Origin: Bacilli bacterium
GTDB taxonomy: Bacteria > Bacillota_I > Bacilli_A > RF39 > UBA660
Direction: 5' to 3'
DNA: 48,482 nt
Assembly: GCA_017512495.1 (NCBI GenBank)
Contig: JAFWGF010000032.1
Location: 1-48,482 of the forward strand
Every line of letters begins with the position of its first letter. Positions within the stretch are counted from its first letter, which is position 1. This document shows positions 1 to 8,616 of the stretch, piece after piece. The position numbers were made by a program, and so were the translations under genes. The notes under the pieces were generated by a model, which worked only from the letters and a program-made list of their open reading frames with translations, was not told the DNA's origin and searched no databases.

Positions 1-5
1 TCATA

Positions 6-81
6 TGGTGGAGCATAGCGGGATCGAACCGCTGACCTCCACGGTGCAAACGTGGCGCTCTCCCAGCTGAGCTAATGCCCC
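6..81 (-). tRNA. tRNA-Ala (anticodon TGC)
   Basis: Reading the minus strand, a full cloverleaf folds: a 7-bp acceptor stem, D arm with GCTC/GAGC, an anticodon arm whose loop holds TGC, and a T arm with TTCGATC. The acceptor stem contains the G3-U70 wobble that is the identity mark for alanyl-tRNA synthetase. The CCA tail is encoded in the DNA (positions 6-8). It lies directly downstream of the spoIVFB-like gene. Confidence 0.97.
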
Positions 82-127
82 TTCTTACAGCCGGTAATAG
101 AATTATAGCAAAATCACCCCTTAAATG

Positions 128-865
128 TCAATATTTTTTTAGTAATTTACTTAGATATTCTTTTTCTAAATAATACTTATTTTTTTCTTTAATTAGATGT
201 TTTTTATTACGATAAAAATTATTCTTATTAGTAATGATTTTAGAATCTTTAAAATGATAATTATTTAAATATCTTTCTAAAATAAATCTGTTATATAAAT
301 AATTTATTTTCTTTTCTTCTTTAATAATTAGTACTAATAAAAATACTATCATTATAATAATATTTCCTTTAATATTAGTATTTAAGAATATAATTAAGAT
401 ACTTAAATAACTAATTAGAACACTAATTTTAATACTTAATTTATATGGCGTAAATAATTCTATTAATAAGTTTAATATTTTTCCACCATCTAATGGATAT
501 ATTGGTAATAAATTAAATAATAAAATACTATAATGATAATACTTAATCATTTCTATATCTTTTGGAAATATATTTATTAATATTATTAAAGCTAAAAATT
601 GAAAGATGGGACCAGACATTACAATTAATAATTCTTTAAATGTATTAACATTTAAATCCATTTTTAATTTAGTAATACCACCTAAGGGATAAATATATAT
701 TTCACTAACTTTTATTCCCAATGCTCTAGCAATCAAACAATGTCCTAATTCATGAATGATAACTATTAAATTAATAATTATAAATTCTTTATAAGAAGCA
801 GTTAAGATTGAGACTATTGCGAATAAATAAACTAATAAATTAATTTTAAATATATTTTTTATAAT
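128..865 (-). CDS. spoIVFB: SpoIVFB-like M50 intramembrane metalloprotease
   Basis: Site-2-type intramembrane zinc protease. In Bacillus it cleaves pro-sigma-K in the mother cell during sporulation. The zinc motif HELGH is encoded at about 738-752 and the second conserved motif, PLDGG, lies further on within several hydrophobic segments. A start at the TTG at 736 would lose HELGH, so translation must begin upstream. No ATG, GTG or TTG lies between HELGH and an in-frame TAG at 868-866. The best remaining start is ATT at 865, with a GGGAAG-type ribosome site just before it. An in-frame ATG at 880-878 is cut off by that TAG after four codons. The gene is therefore either initiated at a non-standard codon or damaged by a nonsense change at its 5' end. 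It follows the spoIVFA-like gene, as in Bacillus. Family assignment is firm; the start is uncertain. Confidence 0.8.
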   Translation of the reverse strand: MIKNIFKINLLVYLFAIVSILTASYKEFIIINLIVIIHELGHCLIARALGIKVSEIYIYPLGGITKLKMDLNVNTFKELLIVMSGPIFQFLALIILINIFPKDIEMIKYYHYSILLFNLLPIYPLDGGKILNLLIELFTPYKLSIKISVLISYLSILIIFLNTNIKGNIIIMIVFLLVLIIKEEKKINYLYNRFILERYLNNYHFKDSKIITNKNNFYRNKKHLIKEKNKYYLEKEYLSKLLKKY

Positions 866-1388
866 CTAAATACTTCCCATCTTTTTGAAATTTTAAATAT
901 AATTCATTTCCTTTTACTTCTCCTAAAATAGAACCTTTTTCTAAATAATCATATAGTTTTATATTACTAAGAGAAATATTACTATAAGACACTTTAATAC
1001 CATTTACTTGTTCTATTAAAATAGTATCATTGTTAATATAAGTAATTACTCCGCTTTCTAATACTGGTACTGAATAATTATTAGTAACCGTTAATTTAAC
1101 TCCTTCTTTATACTTTTCATATTTCTTATAATTTAATTTTTCCATAGATACCATTTCATTATTATTAGAATGTTTTTTTGATAAAATGTCTCCAAAGTAT
1201 TTTTCATATAGTTTTTTGTTTTCTATTAATTTAAAATTATTATCATAAACAATTCTTTTTATTTGTTCCTTTAATTCAGGATTTGTTTTTACTAAAATCA
1301 TTCCACTTAATACTATAATTGTCATAATCATTAATTTATTAATTATTTTCTTAATACTTTTCTTTAATACATATCTCTTTTCAATCAT
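846..1388 (-). CDS. spoIVFA: SpoIVFA-like membrane protein with degenerate LytM/M23 domain
   Basis: Protein of 180 residues with one membrane segment near residues 18-35 and a C-terminal beta-rich region (about 105-178) resembling a LytM/M23 peptidase fold, but I see no H-x-H zinc ligands. In Bacillus, SpoIVFA tethers and inhibits the SpoIVFB protease. The call rests on domain layout and on position: it comes between mreD and the M50 protease gene, the Bacillus order, and overlaps the following gene by about 20 bp. Similarity to the Bacillus protein itself is weak by eye, so a general M23-like membrane protein is the alternative. Confidence 0.65.
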   Translation of the reverse strand: MIEKRYVLKKSIKKIINKLMIMTIIVLSGMILVKTNPELKEQIKRIVYDNNFKLIENKKLYEKYFGDILSKKHSNNNEMVSMEKLNYKKYEKYKEGVKLTVTNNYSVPVLESGVITYINNDTILIEQVNGIKVSYSNISLSNIKLYDYLEKGSILGEVKGNELYLKFQKDGKYLDYKKYI

Positions 1389-1412
1389 ATTATCACCAAT
1401 AAATTATATGTA

Positions 1413-1444
1413 TAAAAAAAATAAGTATGTTAATTAATACTTAT
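1413..1444 (-). terminator. Rho-independent terminator after mreD
   Basis: Perfect 8-bp stem (ATAAGTAT / ATACTTAT, 1421-1444) with an 8-nt loop, followed on the minus strand by a run of T (1413-1420). It overlaps the end of mreD and partly insulates the spoIVFA-spoIVFB pair. Confidence 0.7.
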
Positions 1445-1936
1445 CTTTTTATACTTTTTAGGTAAAATATTCAATGTTAAATAGATTAATTCACTATAAA
1501 TAATATTTAATATTAAACTATGACTTATTTTATAAATTACTTTAGATATTGTTACTGGTACTAAATTAAATATAAATAATATTATACCTGTTAATGATTC
1601 ATAAATAGTAATTACTAGAATAATATAAATAATTAGCTTTAAATAATCTATTTCATAATTACGATATATTACTTTTGAAATATAAGCAATCAATAAGAAT
1701 AATAAACCATTAAAGAATAATAAATTAGTATAAAATAAATCATAGACTATTCCGGTTATAAAGATCATAATAAAGAAATATCTTTCTCGTTTACGATAAT
1801 ATGGATATAAAAGTGAAATACTTACTAAAGTGAATAATGGTGTAAATAGTGATAAATTATTTACTAAGAATGGTAAGTAATTAGTTAAGATTCCATCTAA
1901 TATTAATGATATAACAATAATAATTATTCCTAGCAT
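1430..1936 (-). CDS. mreD: MreD-like rod-shape membrane protein
   Basis: Small, very hydrophobic protein of 168 residues with about five membrane segments, matching MreD, the integral membrane partner of MreC in the elongation complex that directs lateral wall synthesis. The sequence itself is poorly conserved, so the call leans on length, hydrophobicity and position immediately after mreC (1 bp between stop and start, ribosome site AAAGG within the end of mreC). No mreB is present in this stretch; it must lie elsewhere or be absent. Confidence 0.8.
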   Translation of the reverse strand: MLGIIIIVISLILDGILTNYLPFLVNNLSLFTPLFTLVSISLLYPYYRKRERYFFIMIFITGIVYDLFYTNLLFFNGLLFLLIAYISKVIYRNYEIDYLKLIIYIILVITIYESLTGIILFIFNLVPVTISKVIYKISHSLILNIIYSELIYLTLNILPKKYKKISIN

Positions 1937-1937
1937 A

Positions 1938-2723
1938 TTACTTTACCTTTAATACTGTTACATAATGAAGATTATTAAAATCTTGATATGTTTTTACATA
2001 AAGAGTTTGACTCAAATTATATTTATCACTTTCACTTTTTTCTACTGTTCCAATATAAATACCAGCAGGAAACATTTCACCTAAACCGCTTGTTAAAACA
2101 ACATCATCTTTATTAACTGGTGTAGTCTTATCAATACCAGTTACTTTAATTAAATTATTTTCTTTATCATAACCATTTAAGATTGCATAATTATCTCTAT
2201 CAGCTGTTCTAATTGATACACTAACTTTAAAATTGATATCATCAGAAGTAACTAATTTAACTTCACTGGAGTTATTTGAAACTCTTGATATCTTACCAAT
2301 CAAACCATTTTTAGTAATTACTGCCATGTCTTTTTTTATTCCTGAAGATCTACCTTTATCAATAGTTATTGTATTAAACCAATAACTTTTATTACGAGAT
2401 AAAACAGTAGCATTTATTGGAGTATATTCTGTTAAAGTTTTATTTAATTCTAACATGTCTTTTAACTCACTTATTTCTTTCTCTAAGGAAGCATTAACAT
2501 TTTTTTGAATTAAATAACTCTCTGTAGCTTTCTCTTTTTTACCATTATTTAATACCGTAAAAGGATACATAATTATCTTTTCAATAAACATAGCAGTATC
2601 CTTTATTACATATTCATCTCTGTTAATAAAAGCAACTGAAATTACTAAAAGAACAATTGCGATAACAGCTCCTACTCCAATAGTAATTGATTTTTTACGT
2701 TTATCTTTTTTCTTTTTATACAT
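1938..2723 (-). CDS. mreC: MreC rod-shape-determining protein
   Basis: MreC is a membrane-anchored scaffold outside the cytoplasmic membrane that organises the elongation machinery. The protein has a lysine-rich cytoplasmic start, one membrane segment (about 15-35), a coiled coil (about 65-95) and the two beta-barrel domains typical of the family, including the stretch TVDKGRSSGIKK-like around residue 120 and the GLGEMFPAGIYIG-like motif near residue 215. I chose the ATG at 2723, four codons into the longest open frame, because a GAGATG ribosome site precedes it at the right distance. It lies between radC and mreD as in Bacillus. Confidence 0.93.
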   Translation of the reverse strand: MYKKKKDKRKKSITIGVGAVIAIVLLVISVAFINRDEYVIKDTAMFIEKIIMYPFTVLNNGKKEKATESYLIQKNVNASLEKEISELKDMLELNKTLTEYTPINATVLSRNKSYWFNTITIDKGRSSGIKKDMAVITKNGLIGKISRVSNNSSEVKLVTSDDINFKVSVSIRTADRDNYAILNGYDKENNLIKVTGIDKTTPVNKDDVVLTSGLGEMFPAGIYIGTVEKSESDKYNLSQTLYVKTYQDFNNLHYVTVLKVK

Positions 2724-2772
2724 AATAATCATCTCACTTATTTATTATATTATATATTTTATATACTTACAA

Positions 2773-3459
2773 TTAAATATTTAAGTCATTTTTATGTTCA
2801 TAAAAACTGTAGAAAGAATTATCTCCTACAATTATATGATCTAATACTGGTATTCCTTGAATATTACCTGTTTTTATTAATTTTTCAGTAAATAATATAT
2901 CTTCTTTAGATGGTGTAACATCATTAGAAGGATGATTATGAAGACATACTATTGAAGAAGCACTTACTTTATAAGCTTCTTTAAATACTTCTCTTGTGTG
3001 CGTAATAGCCATATTAATAGTACCCATATATATTAATTTATAAGTAATTAATTCTTGTTTATTATTAAAATAGTAGCAATAAAAACATTCTTGTTTTAAC
3101 CCATTATATAAGTATTTAGCTGATTCCCAAATCTTTTTAGGATTATCTAATTTCTTTAACTTATGCGTTTCTTTTAAAAAGATTCTTTTACCCAATTCAA
3201 TAGCAGTTATTAACTCAAGGGCTTTTACTTCACCTATTCCTTTAATAATAGTTAGATCAGTTACTTCTAAGTCTTTAAATTCTTCTAAACTATATTTATT
3301 TAAAATATCGATTGCGAGTAGATTAACATTCTTATTCTTAGTTCCAGTTTTTAAAATAATTGCGAGTAATTCTTTATTACTTAAATTACTGACACCAACT
3401 TCTTTTAATCTTTCTCTAGGTCTTTCAGAAGTTGGTAAATCTTTAATACGATAATTCAT
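2773..3459 (-). CDS. radC: RadC family (JAB/MPN-domain) protein
   Basis: 228 residues. An N-terminal helix-hairpin-helix region (about 20-85) is followed by a JAB-like metalloprotease-fold domain with the family signature HNHPSNDVTPSKED near residue 180, which carries two histidines and an aspartate for zinc. RadC is widespread; its old link to recombinational repair is doubtful and its biochemical role is unclear. The start at 3459 is chosen over an upstream in-frame ATG because GGGGGAG lies just before it. It heads the mreC-mreD-spoIVFA-spoIVFB run, the same order as in Bacillus apart from the missing mreB and minCD. Confidence 0.95.
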   Translation of the reverse strand: MNYRIKDLPTSERPRERLKEVGVSNLSNKELLAIILKTGTKNKNVNLLAIDILNKYSLEEFKDLEVTDLTIIKGIGEVKALELITAIELGKRIFLKETHKLKKLDNPKKIWESAKYLYNGLKQECFYCYYFNNKQELITYKLIYMGTINMAITHTREVFKEAYKVSASSIVCLHNHPSNDVTPSKEDILFTEKLIKTGNIQGIPVLDHIIVGDNSFYSFYEHKNDLNI

Positions 3460-3490
3460 AAACTCCCCCATTATTATTATTCGCATTATT

Positions 3491-3850
3491 TTAGTTTTTA
3501 CTACTAGTTTTTTGATAATAATAAGTTAGAGCTACCTTTTCTATGATTAATATATCTTCTATACTTTTAGAATTTTTAATTAAAGTATCAAATTTCATAA
3601 TATTATTTTCTAAATCTTTAGAAACAATATTTCTTTTTATTACTGAAGAATCTATTCCTTTTTCACTATAAATATCTTGTATTACTTCGACTGTTTCTAA
3701 ATCTTTAGTTATTCCTAAATAAGTATTATTATCCTTAATAAAATAATATGTATTACCGGTATTAAAACTTAGTTTAGTACTAAAAATAAAAGTACCTAAT
3801 AAATAACCTACTACAATAAATAATATTCCAAATAAGAAATGTTTTTTCAT
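3491..3850 (-). CDS. Hypothetical single-pass membrane protein
   Basis: 119 residues, not recognised. One N-terminal membrane segment (about residues 5-25) is followed by a hydrophilic domain of about 90 residues, probably outside the membrane. Ribosome site GGTGG precedes the ATG. It sits 31 bp upstream of radC on the same strand, so it probably shares that transcript. A role in envelope growth or sporulation would fit the neighbours but is only inference. Confidence 0.75.
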   Translation of the reverse strand: MKKHFLFGILFIVVGYLLGTFIFSTKLSFNTGNTYYFIKDNNTYLGITKDLETVEVIQDIYSEKGIDSSVIKRNIVSKDLENNIMKFDTLIKNSKSIEDILIIEKVALTYYYQKTSSKN

Positions 3851-3897
3851 TTAACCACCGATATAAATCTAACAAAAAAAGTATTATTTTTATGTCG

Positions 3898-3930
3898 AAA
3901 AAAAAGAATTGATTTCATTCATCGATTCTT
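3898..3930 (-). terminator. Terminator after the acetyltransferase gene
   Basis: AAGAAT / ATTCTT stem extended by GAT/ATC after one mismatch, with a T-run on the minus strand at 3898-3905. It overlaps the 3' end of the GNAT gene. Confidence 0.6.
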
Positions 3931-4542
3931 AATTTTTGATTCCATTGAAAAGACATCTGGTCGTTTCTTTTTTGGATCATTAAATCCTTTAAATATTTCT
4001 GTAAACTGTTCAAAACCTAAGTTTTGATACAACTTAATTGCTCCCGGGTTTTCAGCTAAAACATCTAAAACAATATGATCATATAATTTTTTCTTATAAA
4101 TATCTATTACATAATCTAACATTGTTTTACCTATGTGTCTGCCTCTATAATTAGCATCTACACAAACATTAGATATATAAGCAAAGTCTGCTTCTTTTAC
4201 TTCTTTTATTAATCCCTCTATGTAGTTTTCTATTGTAAAAGCATATCTTTCATTCTTCTTTTTTAATTCACTATAATCATAGCTTAAATCACAATTCTTA
4301 TCTAAGATGCAAACTACTCCTACAATTTCATTATCAGTTGGTTCAATACTAATATATAAATTTTTAAGTGAAAAGAAAAATTTATCTTCTAATAACAAAG
4401 GAGCTAATTCTTTACGACATTTTTCTACTGATTCAAACCAATATGGATAAATATATGGATCTGTATTATATAATAATTCAGCTATTTTTTCTAAATCATC
4501 TTCTGGAGTTGGTTTTCTAATAATTAAATTATTTTGTTCCAT
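3919..4542 (-). CDS. GNAT family N-acetyltransferase
   Basis: 207-residue GNAT-fold enzyme that would transfer an acetyl group from acetyl-CoA to an amine; the substrate is unknown. The acetyl-CoA loop is visible as NVCVDANYRGRHIGKTML around residue 130, followed by the typical NPGAIKLYQNLGF segment. The start at 4542 follows a strong AAGGAGG site (4551-4557); the longer open frame beginning at 4563 lacks one. It overlaps the end of the small helical gene before it by 14 bp, so the two are co-translated, which ties it to that small-protein pair. Confidence 0.9.
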   Translation of the reverse strand: MEQNNLIIRKPTPEDDLEKIAELLYNTDPYIYPYWFESVEKCRKELAPLLLEDKFFFSLKNLYISIEPTDNEIVGVVCILDKNCDLSYDYSELKKKNERYAFTIENYIEGLIKEVKEADFAYISNVCVDANYRGRHIGKTMLDYVIDIYKKKLYDHIVLDVLAENPGAIKLYQNLGFEQFTEIFKGFNDPKKKRPDVFSMESKIKNR

Positions 4543-4996
4543 TAGAAACTCCTCCTTCAGCAAGATCTAAATTGTTTAATTCTTCATTAATTTTTGCATA
4601 TAAGCCTTGATTAAACATATTAGTTAAATCTTGATTATGAGAAAAGTTAGCTTCTATAGCCTCTTTTACTTTATCCTTAGTTATATTTTTATTATTTGGA
4701 ATTCTACTACTATTATTTGTAGCCTCTGTTTCATCAAATTTTTCAATTGAATTAACTAAAGAATTTATATTATTAGCTAGTGCATTAAATTCTATTGAGG
4801 TATCATTAATCATTTTATTAACTGTTTCATCTTTAATTAATAATTTATTTTCTATTAAATTATAGCCAGTAGATTTCTTTATTTTTTCAAAACCTTTAGT
4901 TATTAAATCTTTAGCTTTTTCTATACTAGTAATATCATCATTAACTATTTTTAAACCTTCAACTACTTTACTTGAATCATAATTTATATCATTCAT
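4529..4996 (-). CDS. Small helical protein, possible T7SS-associated partner
   Basis: 155 residues, almost entirely predicted helix, soluble, with no membrane segment or signal peptide. Not recognised by sequence. The start at 4996 is favoured by GGAGG in the end of the preceding gene; the start is 1 bp beyond that stop. Size, helical make-up and pairing with an ~87-residue helical protein resemble the small partner proteins that accompany T7SS effectors in Firmicutes (Lap-type), and similar pairs occur at 16-17 kb and 20 kb of this window. Function is inference. Confidence 0.7.
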   Translation of the reverse strand: MNDINYDSSKVVEGLKIVNDDITSIEKAKDLITKGFEKIKKSTGYNLIENKLLIKDETVNKMINDTSIEFNALANNINSLVNSIEKFDETEATNNSSRIPNNKNITKDKVKEAIEANFSHNQDLTNMFNQGLYAKINEELNNLDLAEGGVSNGTK

Positions 4997-4997
4997 A

Positions 4998-5261
4998 TTA
5001 TTCGCCTCCATCACTTGTCTGTTTAATTGCGACTAATAAATCTTCTATGTAATCATCTAAACAACTACTAGTATTTTGAAGATGACCTCTACAAAGTTCA
5101 ATATTTTCTTCTACTGATAAATCTTTCAATAATAAACAATCTTTTGATAAATAATCTCTCATACGAAAAACATCTTTATCTAAATCTACTAAAATATTAG
5201 AAGCTTCTTTTAATAAACTACAGCCTTCTTCTATAGTTTGGATATCTATCTCTTTATTCAT
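4998..5261 (-). CDS. Small helical protein (87 aa), WXG100/Lap-sized
   Basis: 87 residues, acidic, predicted as two to three helices, with cysteines scattered through it. Length and helical hairpin character match WXG100-like or Lap-type small proteins of T7SS clusters, but no W-x-G motif is present. Good GGAGGT ribosome site 6 bp before ATG. It leads a three-gene transcript (87 aa, 155 aa, acetyltransferase). Not otherwise recognised. Confidence 0.7.
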   Translation of the reverse strand: MNKEIDIQTIEEGCSLLKEASNILVDLDKDVFRMRDYLSKDCLLLKDLSVEENIELCRGHLQNTSSCLDDYIEDLLVAIKQTSDGGE

Positions 5262-5306
5262 AGTTATACCTCCAAATCTAATTTTAGTTTATCATAAATT
5301 AGTATT

Positions 5307-5336
5307 AAAAAAAAGAGTTATTATTTTAATAACTCT
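5307..5336 (-). terminator. Terminator of the HD-valS transcript
   Basis: 9-bp perfect stem AGAGTTATT / AATAACTCT (5314-5336) followed by seven T on the minus strand; overlaps the valS stop. Confidence 0.85.
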
Positions 5337-7849
5337 TCTAATTTCTTTTTCTCTTCTGCTAGTTTTTTACGATCCATTTCTACTATTTTTTCTGGTGCTT
5401 TGTTAACATAATTTTCATTAGATAATAGTTTTTCTCTTCTTTTAATAGATTCTTCTAATAATTTAATTTGAGCTTCTTTAGCAGCTTTTTCTGCTTCTGT
5501 TTCAATTCTTTCAAAGAATATTTGAGCTTTTACTCTAGTAGAGAAAACTTTATATGCTTTCATACCTAATGGTTCACGAACTAAGTTATCTTCCAATTTT
5601 AGCATCTTAACAATAAGTTCATTATCATCAGTAGTATCAAACATTACTTTCATATCTTTAGTAATATTATTTTCTGCTTTTACATTTCTAAATGATTTAA
5701 TAAATTCTACTTGATCATCTACTGCTTTTTCAGCATCCTCAAATACTAGTTTTTTAGTATATTTAGGATATTCAGAAATCATAATAGATTCTTCCTTTAC
5801 TGGTAACATTAAATATATTTCTTCTGTTACAAAAGGCATAAATGGATGTAGCATTTTTAAAATACCAGTTAATACAAAACATAGAGTTGATTTAGTACTT
5901 TCTTTATCCAATGAGTATTTTGCCATTTCAATATAATAATCACAGAAAACATTCCATGTAAAATCATATATTGTAGCGCCAGCTAAGTTAAATTCATATC
6001 TATCCATATGTTTAGTAACTGCTTTTACTACTTTCATATACTTAGTTAAAATCCATTTATCTTCTGGTTTTAAATCATCTAATTTTATTTCTTTTAGATC
6101 TTCAATATTCATTAAAGCAAATCTAGATGCATTCCAAATCTTATTAATAAAATTCCATGTAGAAGTTAATTTAACTTCATCGAATCTTAAATCCATTCCC
6201 ATTGAACCATCAGTAGTTAAGTAATATCTTAAAGAATCAGCTCCATACTTATCTACCATATCAAAAGGATCTACTCCATTACCTAGAGATTTAGACATTT
6301 TTCTGCCTTCTTTATCTCTAATAAGTCCATGAATTACACAGTCTTTAAATGGTCTTTCTCCAGTAATGTATTCAGTTTGAAAAGCCATACGAGCTACCCA
6401 GAAGAAGATAATATCATAACCTGTTACTAAACAGTCTGTTGGGAAATACCTTTCTAAGTCCTTGGTTTTTTCTGGCCATCCTAAAGTACTAAATGGCCAT
6501 AGAGCACTACTAAACCATGTATCTAATACATCTTCATCTTGTACCCAACCTTTTCCTTTAGGAGCTTCCATTCCTACATATACTTCTCCGTCTTTATACC
6601 AAGCAGGTATTCTATGTCCCCACCATAATTGACGAGATATACACCAGTCATATGAAATATCCATCCAATGGCGAAGTACTTTTTCAAATCTCTTTGGTAC
6701 AAAATTAATTTTTTTATCCTTATCATCTTGGAATTCTAATACCCTTTTAGCAAGTGGTTCCATTTTTACAAACCATTGTTCTTTAATCATTGGCTCTACC
6801 ATAACACCAGTTCTTTCGCTATGACCAACTTCATGTACTAGTGGTTCTATCTCAAGTAATAATCCTAATTCTTTTAAATCTTCAATACAAACATCACGAC
6901 ATTCTTCACGAGTTAAGCCTTGATACTTTTTAGGAACATTTTCATTCATAGTAGCATCATCATTCATGATAACTATTCTTTCTAGATTATGTCTATTACC
7001 TACTTCAAAGTCATTAGGATCATGAGCAGGAGTAATCTTAACACAACCAGTACCTTTTTCCATATCAGCGTGATCATCAGTAATTACTGGAATTGGTTTA
7101 TTTACAAGAGGTAAAATAACATTCTTACCAACATATTTTTTATATCTTTTATCTTTTTCATTAACAGCTACTGCAGTATCTCCAAATAATGTTTCTGGAC
7201 GAGTAGTTGCGATATCTAAATATTCATTAGTTCCTTCTACAATATACTTAATGTGATAGAAAGCACTTTTCTCTGATTTATAGATAACTTCTTCATTAGA
7301 TAGTGCAGTCTGTGCAACTGGATCCCAGTTAATTATTCTTTCTCCACGATAGATTAAACCTTTATTATAATAATCTACAAATACTTTACGAACTGCTTTA
7401 TTTAAATCTTCATCAAGTGTAAATCTCTCTCTTGTATAATCAACAGATAATCCTAAAGCACCCCATTGACTTCTAATACTATCTCCGTATTCATGAGTCC
7501 AATCCCAGCAAGCTTCTAAGAATTTTTCTCTTCCATATTCATACTTGTCAATACCTTGATCTTTTAACTTTTTAACAACTTTTGCTTCAGTTGCGATAGC
7601 AGCATGATCCATTCCTGGTAACCATAAAGTATCAAATCCTTGCATTCTTTTATATCTAATAATCGTATCTTGAATAGCAGTATCATAAGCATGCCCTAAA
7701 TGTAATTTACCAGTTACATTTGGTGGAGGTATTACAACACAAAATGGAGTTTTATCAGACTGATTATCACATTTAAAATAGCCTTTCTTTTTCCACTTAT
7801 CATACTTATCTTTTTCTACTTCAAGATGATTATACTTTTTATCTAACAT
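5321..7849 (-). CDS. valS: Valyl-tRNA synthetase
   Basis: 842-residue class I aminoacyl-tRNA synthetase that charges tRNA-Val. The ATP-site HIGH motif is present as HLGH in PPNVTGKLHLGHAYD (about residues 42-56) and the KMSKS loop as GRKMSKSLGNG (about 520). An editing domain lies between them, and the C-terminus ends in the lysine/glutamate-rich coiled coil typical of ValRS. It overlaps the end of the HD-domain gene by 7 bp, and both lie behind a T-box leader whose proposed specifier is a valine codon, so uncharged tRNA-Val should switch on both genes. Confidence 0.97.
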   Translation of the reverse strand: MLDKKYNHLEVEKDKYDKWKKKGYFKCDNQSDKTPFCVVIPPPNVTGKLHLGHAYDTAIQDTIIRYKRMQGFDTLWLPGMDHAAIATEAKVVKKLKDQGIDKYEYGREKFLEACWDWTHEYGDSIRSQWGALGLSVDYTRERFTLDEDLNKAVRKVFVDYYNKGLIYRGERIINWDPVAQTALSNEEVIYKSEKSAFYHIKYIVEGTNEYLDIATTRPETLFGDTAVAVNEKDKRYKKYVGKNVILPLVNKPIPVITDDHADMEKGTGCVKITPAHDPNDFEVGNRHNLERIVIMNDDATMNENVPKKYQGLTREECRDVCIEDLKELGLLLEIEPLVHEVGHSERTGVMVEPMIKEQWFVKMEPLAKRVLEFQDDKDKKINFVPKRFEKVLRHWMDISYDWCISRQLWWGHRIPAWYKDGEVYVGMEAPKGKGWVQDEDVLDTWFSSALWPFSTLGWPEKTKDLERYFPTDCLVTGYDIIFFWVARMAFQTEYITGERPFKDCVIHGLIRDKEGRKMSKSLGNGVDPFDMVDKYGADSLRYYLTTDGSMGMDLRFDEVKLTSTWNFINKIWNASRFALMNIEDLKEIKLDDLKPEDKWILTKYMKVVKAVTKHMDRYEFNLAGATIYDFTWNVFCDYYIEMAKYSLDKESTKSTLCFVLTGILKMLHPFMPFVTEEIYLMLPVKEESIMISEYPKYTKKLVFEDAEKAVDDQVEFIKSFRNVKAENNITKDMKVMFDTTDDNELIVKMLKLEDNLVREPLGMKAYKVFSTRVKAQIFFERIETEAEKAAKEAQIKLLEESIKRREKLLSNENYVNKAPEKIVEMDRKKLAEEKKKLEELLK

Positions 7850-8592
7850 TCTAACATCTCCTCCATATAATCATTAATAGTTTTTCTTATTTCTTCTAAT
7901 TGCTCCTTAAATATTTTACTTTTACTTTGTTTTTTATAAATATCGATAATCATATCATAATATTTCTTATCTCTTAAATATTCAATACTGGCTTTATAAT
8001 TAATATCAAAGATAAAACTTAAAGAAATAGATAATTTATCAGTTTTATTAATTAATGATTTACGATCAACATTTTTTCTATTAATTAAAGCTTTATAAAC
8101 ATCTTCACTAAATTCTTTATCAACATCGATACTTAAAACACCTTTAGTAAATAAATATAAAATATCTATTTTATCAGCATCTCTAATTATATTAGAAAAT
8201 AACTTTTCTTTTTTAGTTAAATTTTTAGGTAATAAATATTTATTATGATATTTAACACTCTTTAGAATAATATCATCGTATTTATCATCTTTATTAAACT
8301 TTCTTATATAATTATCTTTTTTTAATACTTTTACACCAAAATCAGCATGATCAATACTTAGATTATCTTCAAAAGTCTCATACTTCATCCATTGTTCAAA
8401 TCTACCTATATCATGTAGTAAACCAATTATCTTAGCAATATTTATTTCTTCTTCTGAAAGATTTAATTCAATAGCTAATGTTTCAGATAATCTCATGACT
8501 CGAAAAGTATGTTTTATTTTTAAATCTATTTTATTTCCATATTCTAAATAATTATTTGTGTAGTTTAAAAACTCTAAAATAGCACTATTCAT
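7843..8592 (-). CDS. HD-domain phosphohydrolase-like protein
   Basis: 249 residues. An HD superfamily metal-dependent phosphohydrolase domain is shown by the early histidine in KHTFRVMR (about 28), the HD doublet in GLLHDIGRFEQW (about 60) and further His/Asp residues in IDHADFGVKVL and RDADKIDIL. Such enzymes hydrolyse nucleotides or cyclic dinucleotides; the substrate cannot be read here. It is the first gene after the Val T-box leader and overlaps valS, so it is induced with valS. GGGG ribosome site before ATG. Confidence 0.88.
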   Translation of the reverse strand: MNSAILEFLNYTNNYLEYGNKIDLKIKHTFRVMRLSETLAIELNLSEEEINIAKIIGLLHDIGRFEQWMKYETFEDNLSIDHADFGVKVLKKDNYIRKFNKDDKYDDIILKSVKYHNKYLLPKNLTKKEKLFSNIIRDADKIDILYLFTKGVLSIDVDKEFSEDVYKALINRKNVDRKSLINKTDKLSISLSFIFDINYKASIEYLRDKKYYDMIIDIYKKQSKSKIFKEQLEEIRKTINDYMEEMLEC

Positions 8593-8616
8593 ATTATTCC
8601 CCTTTCTAAAAATAAA

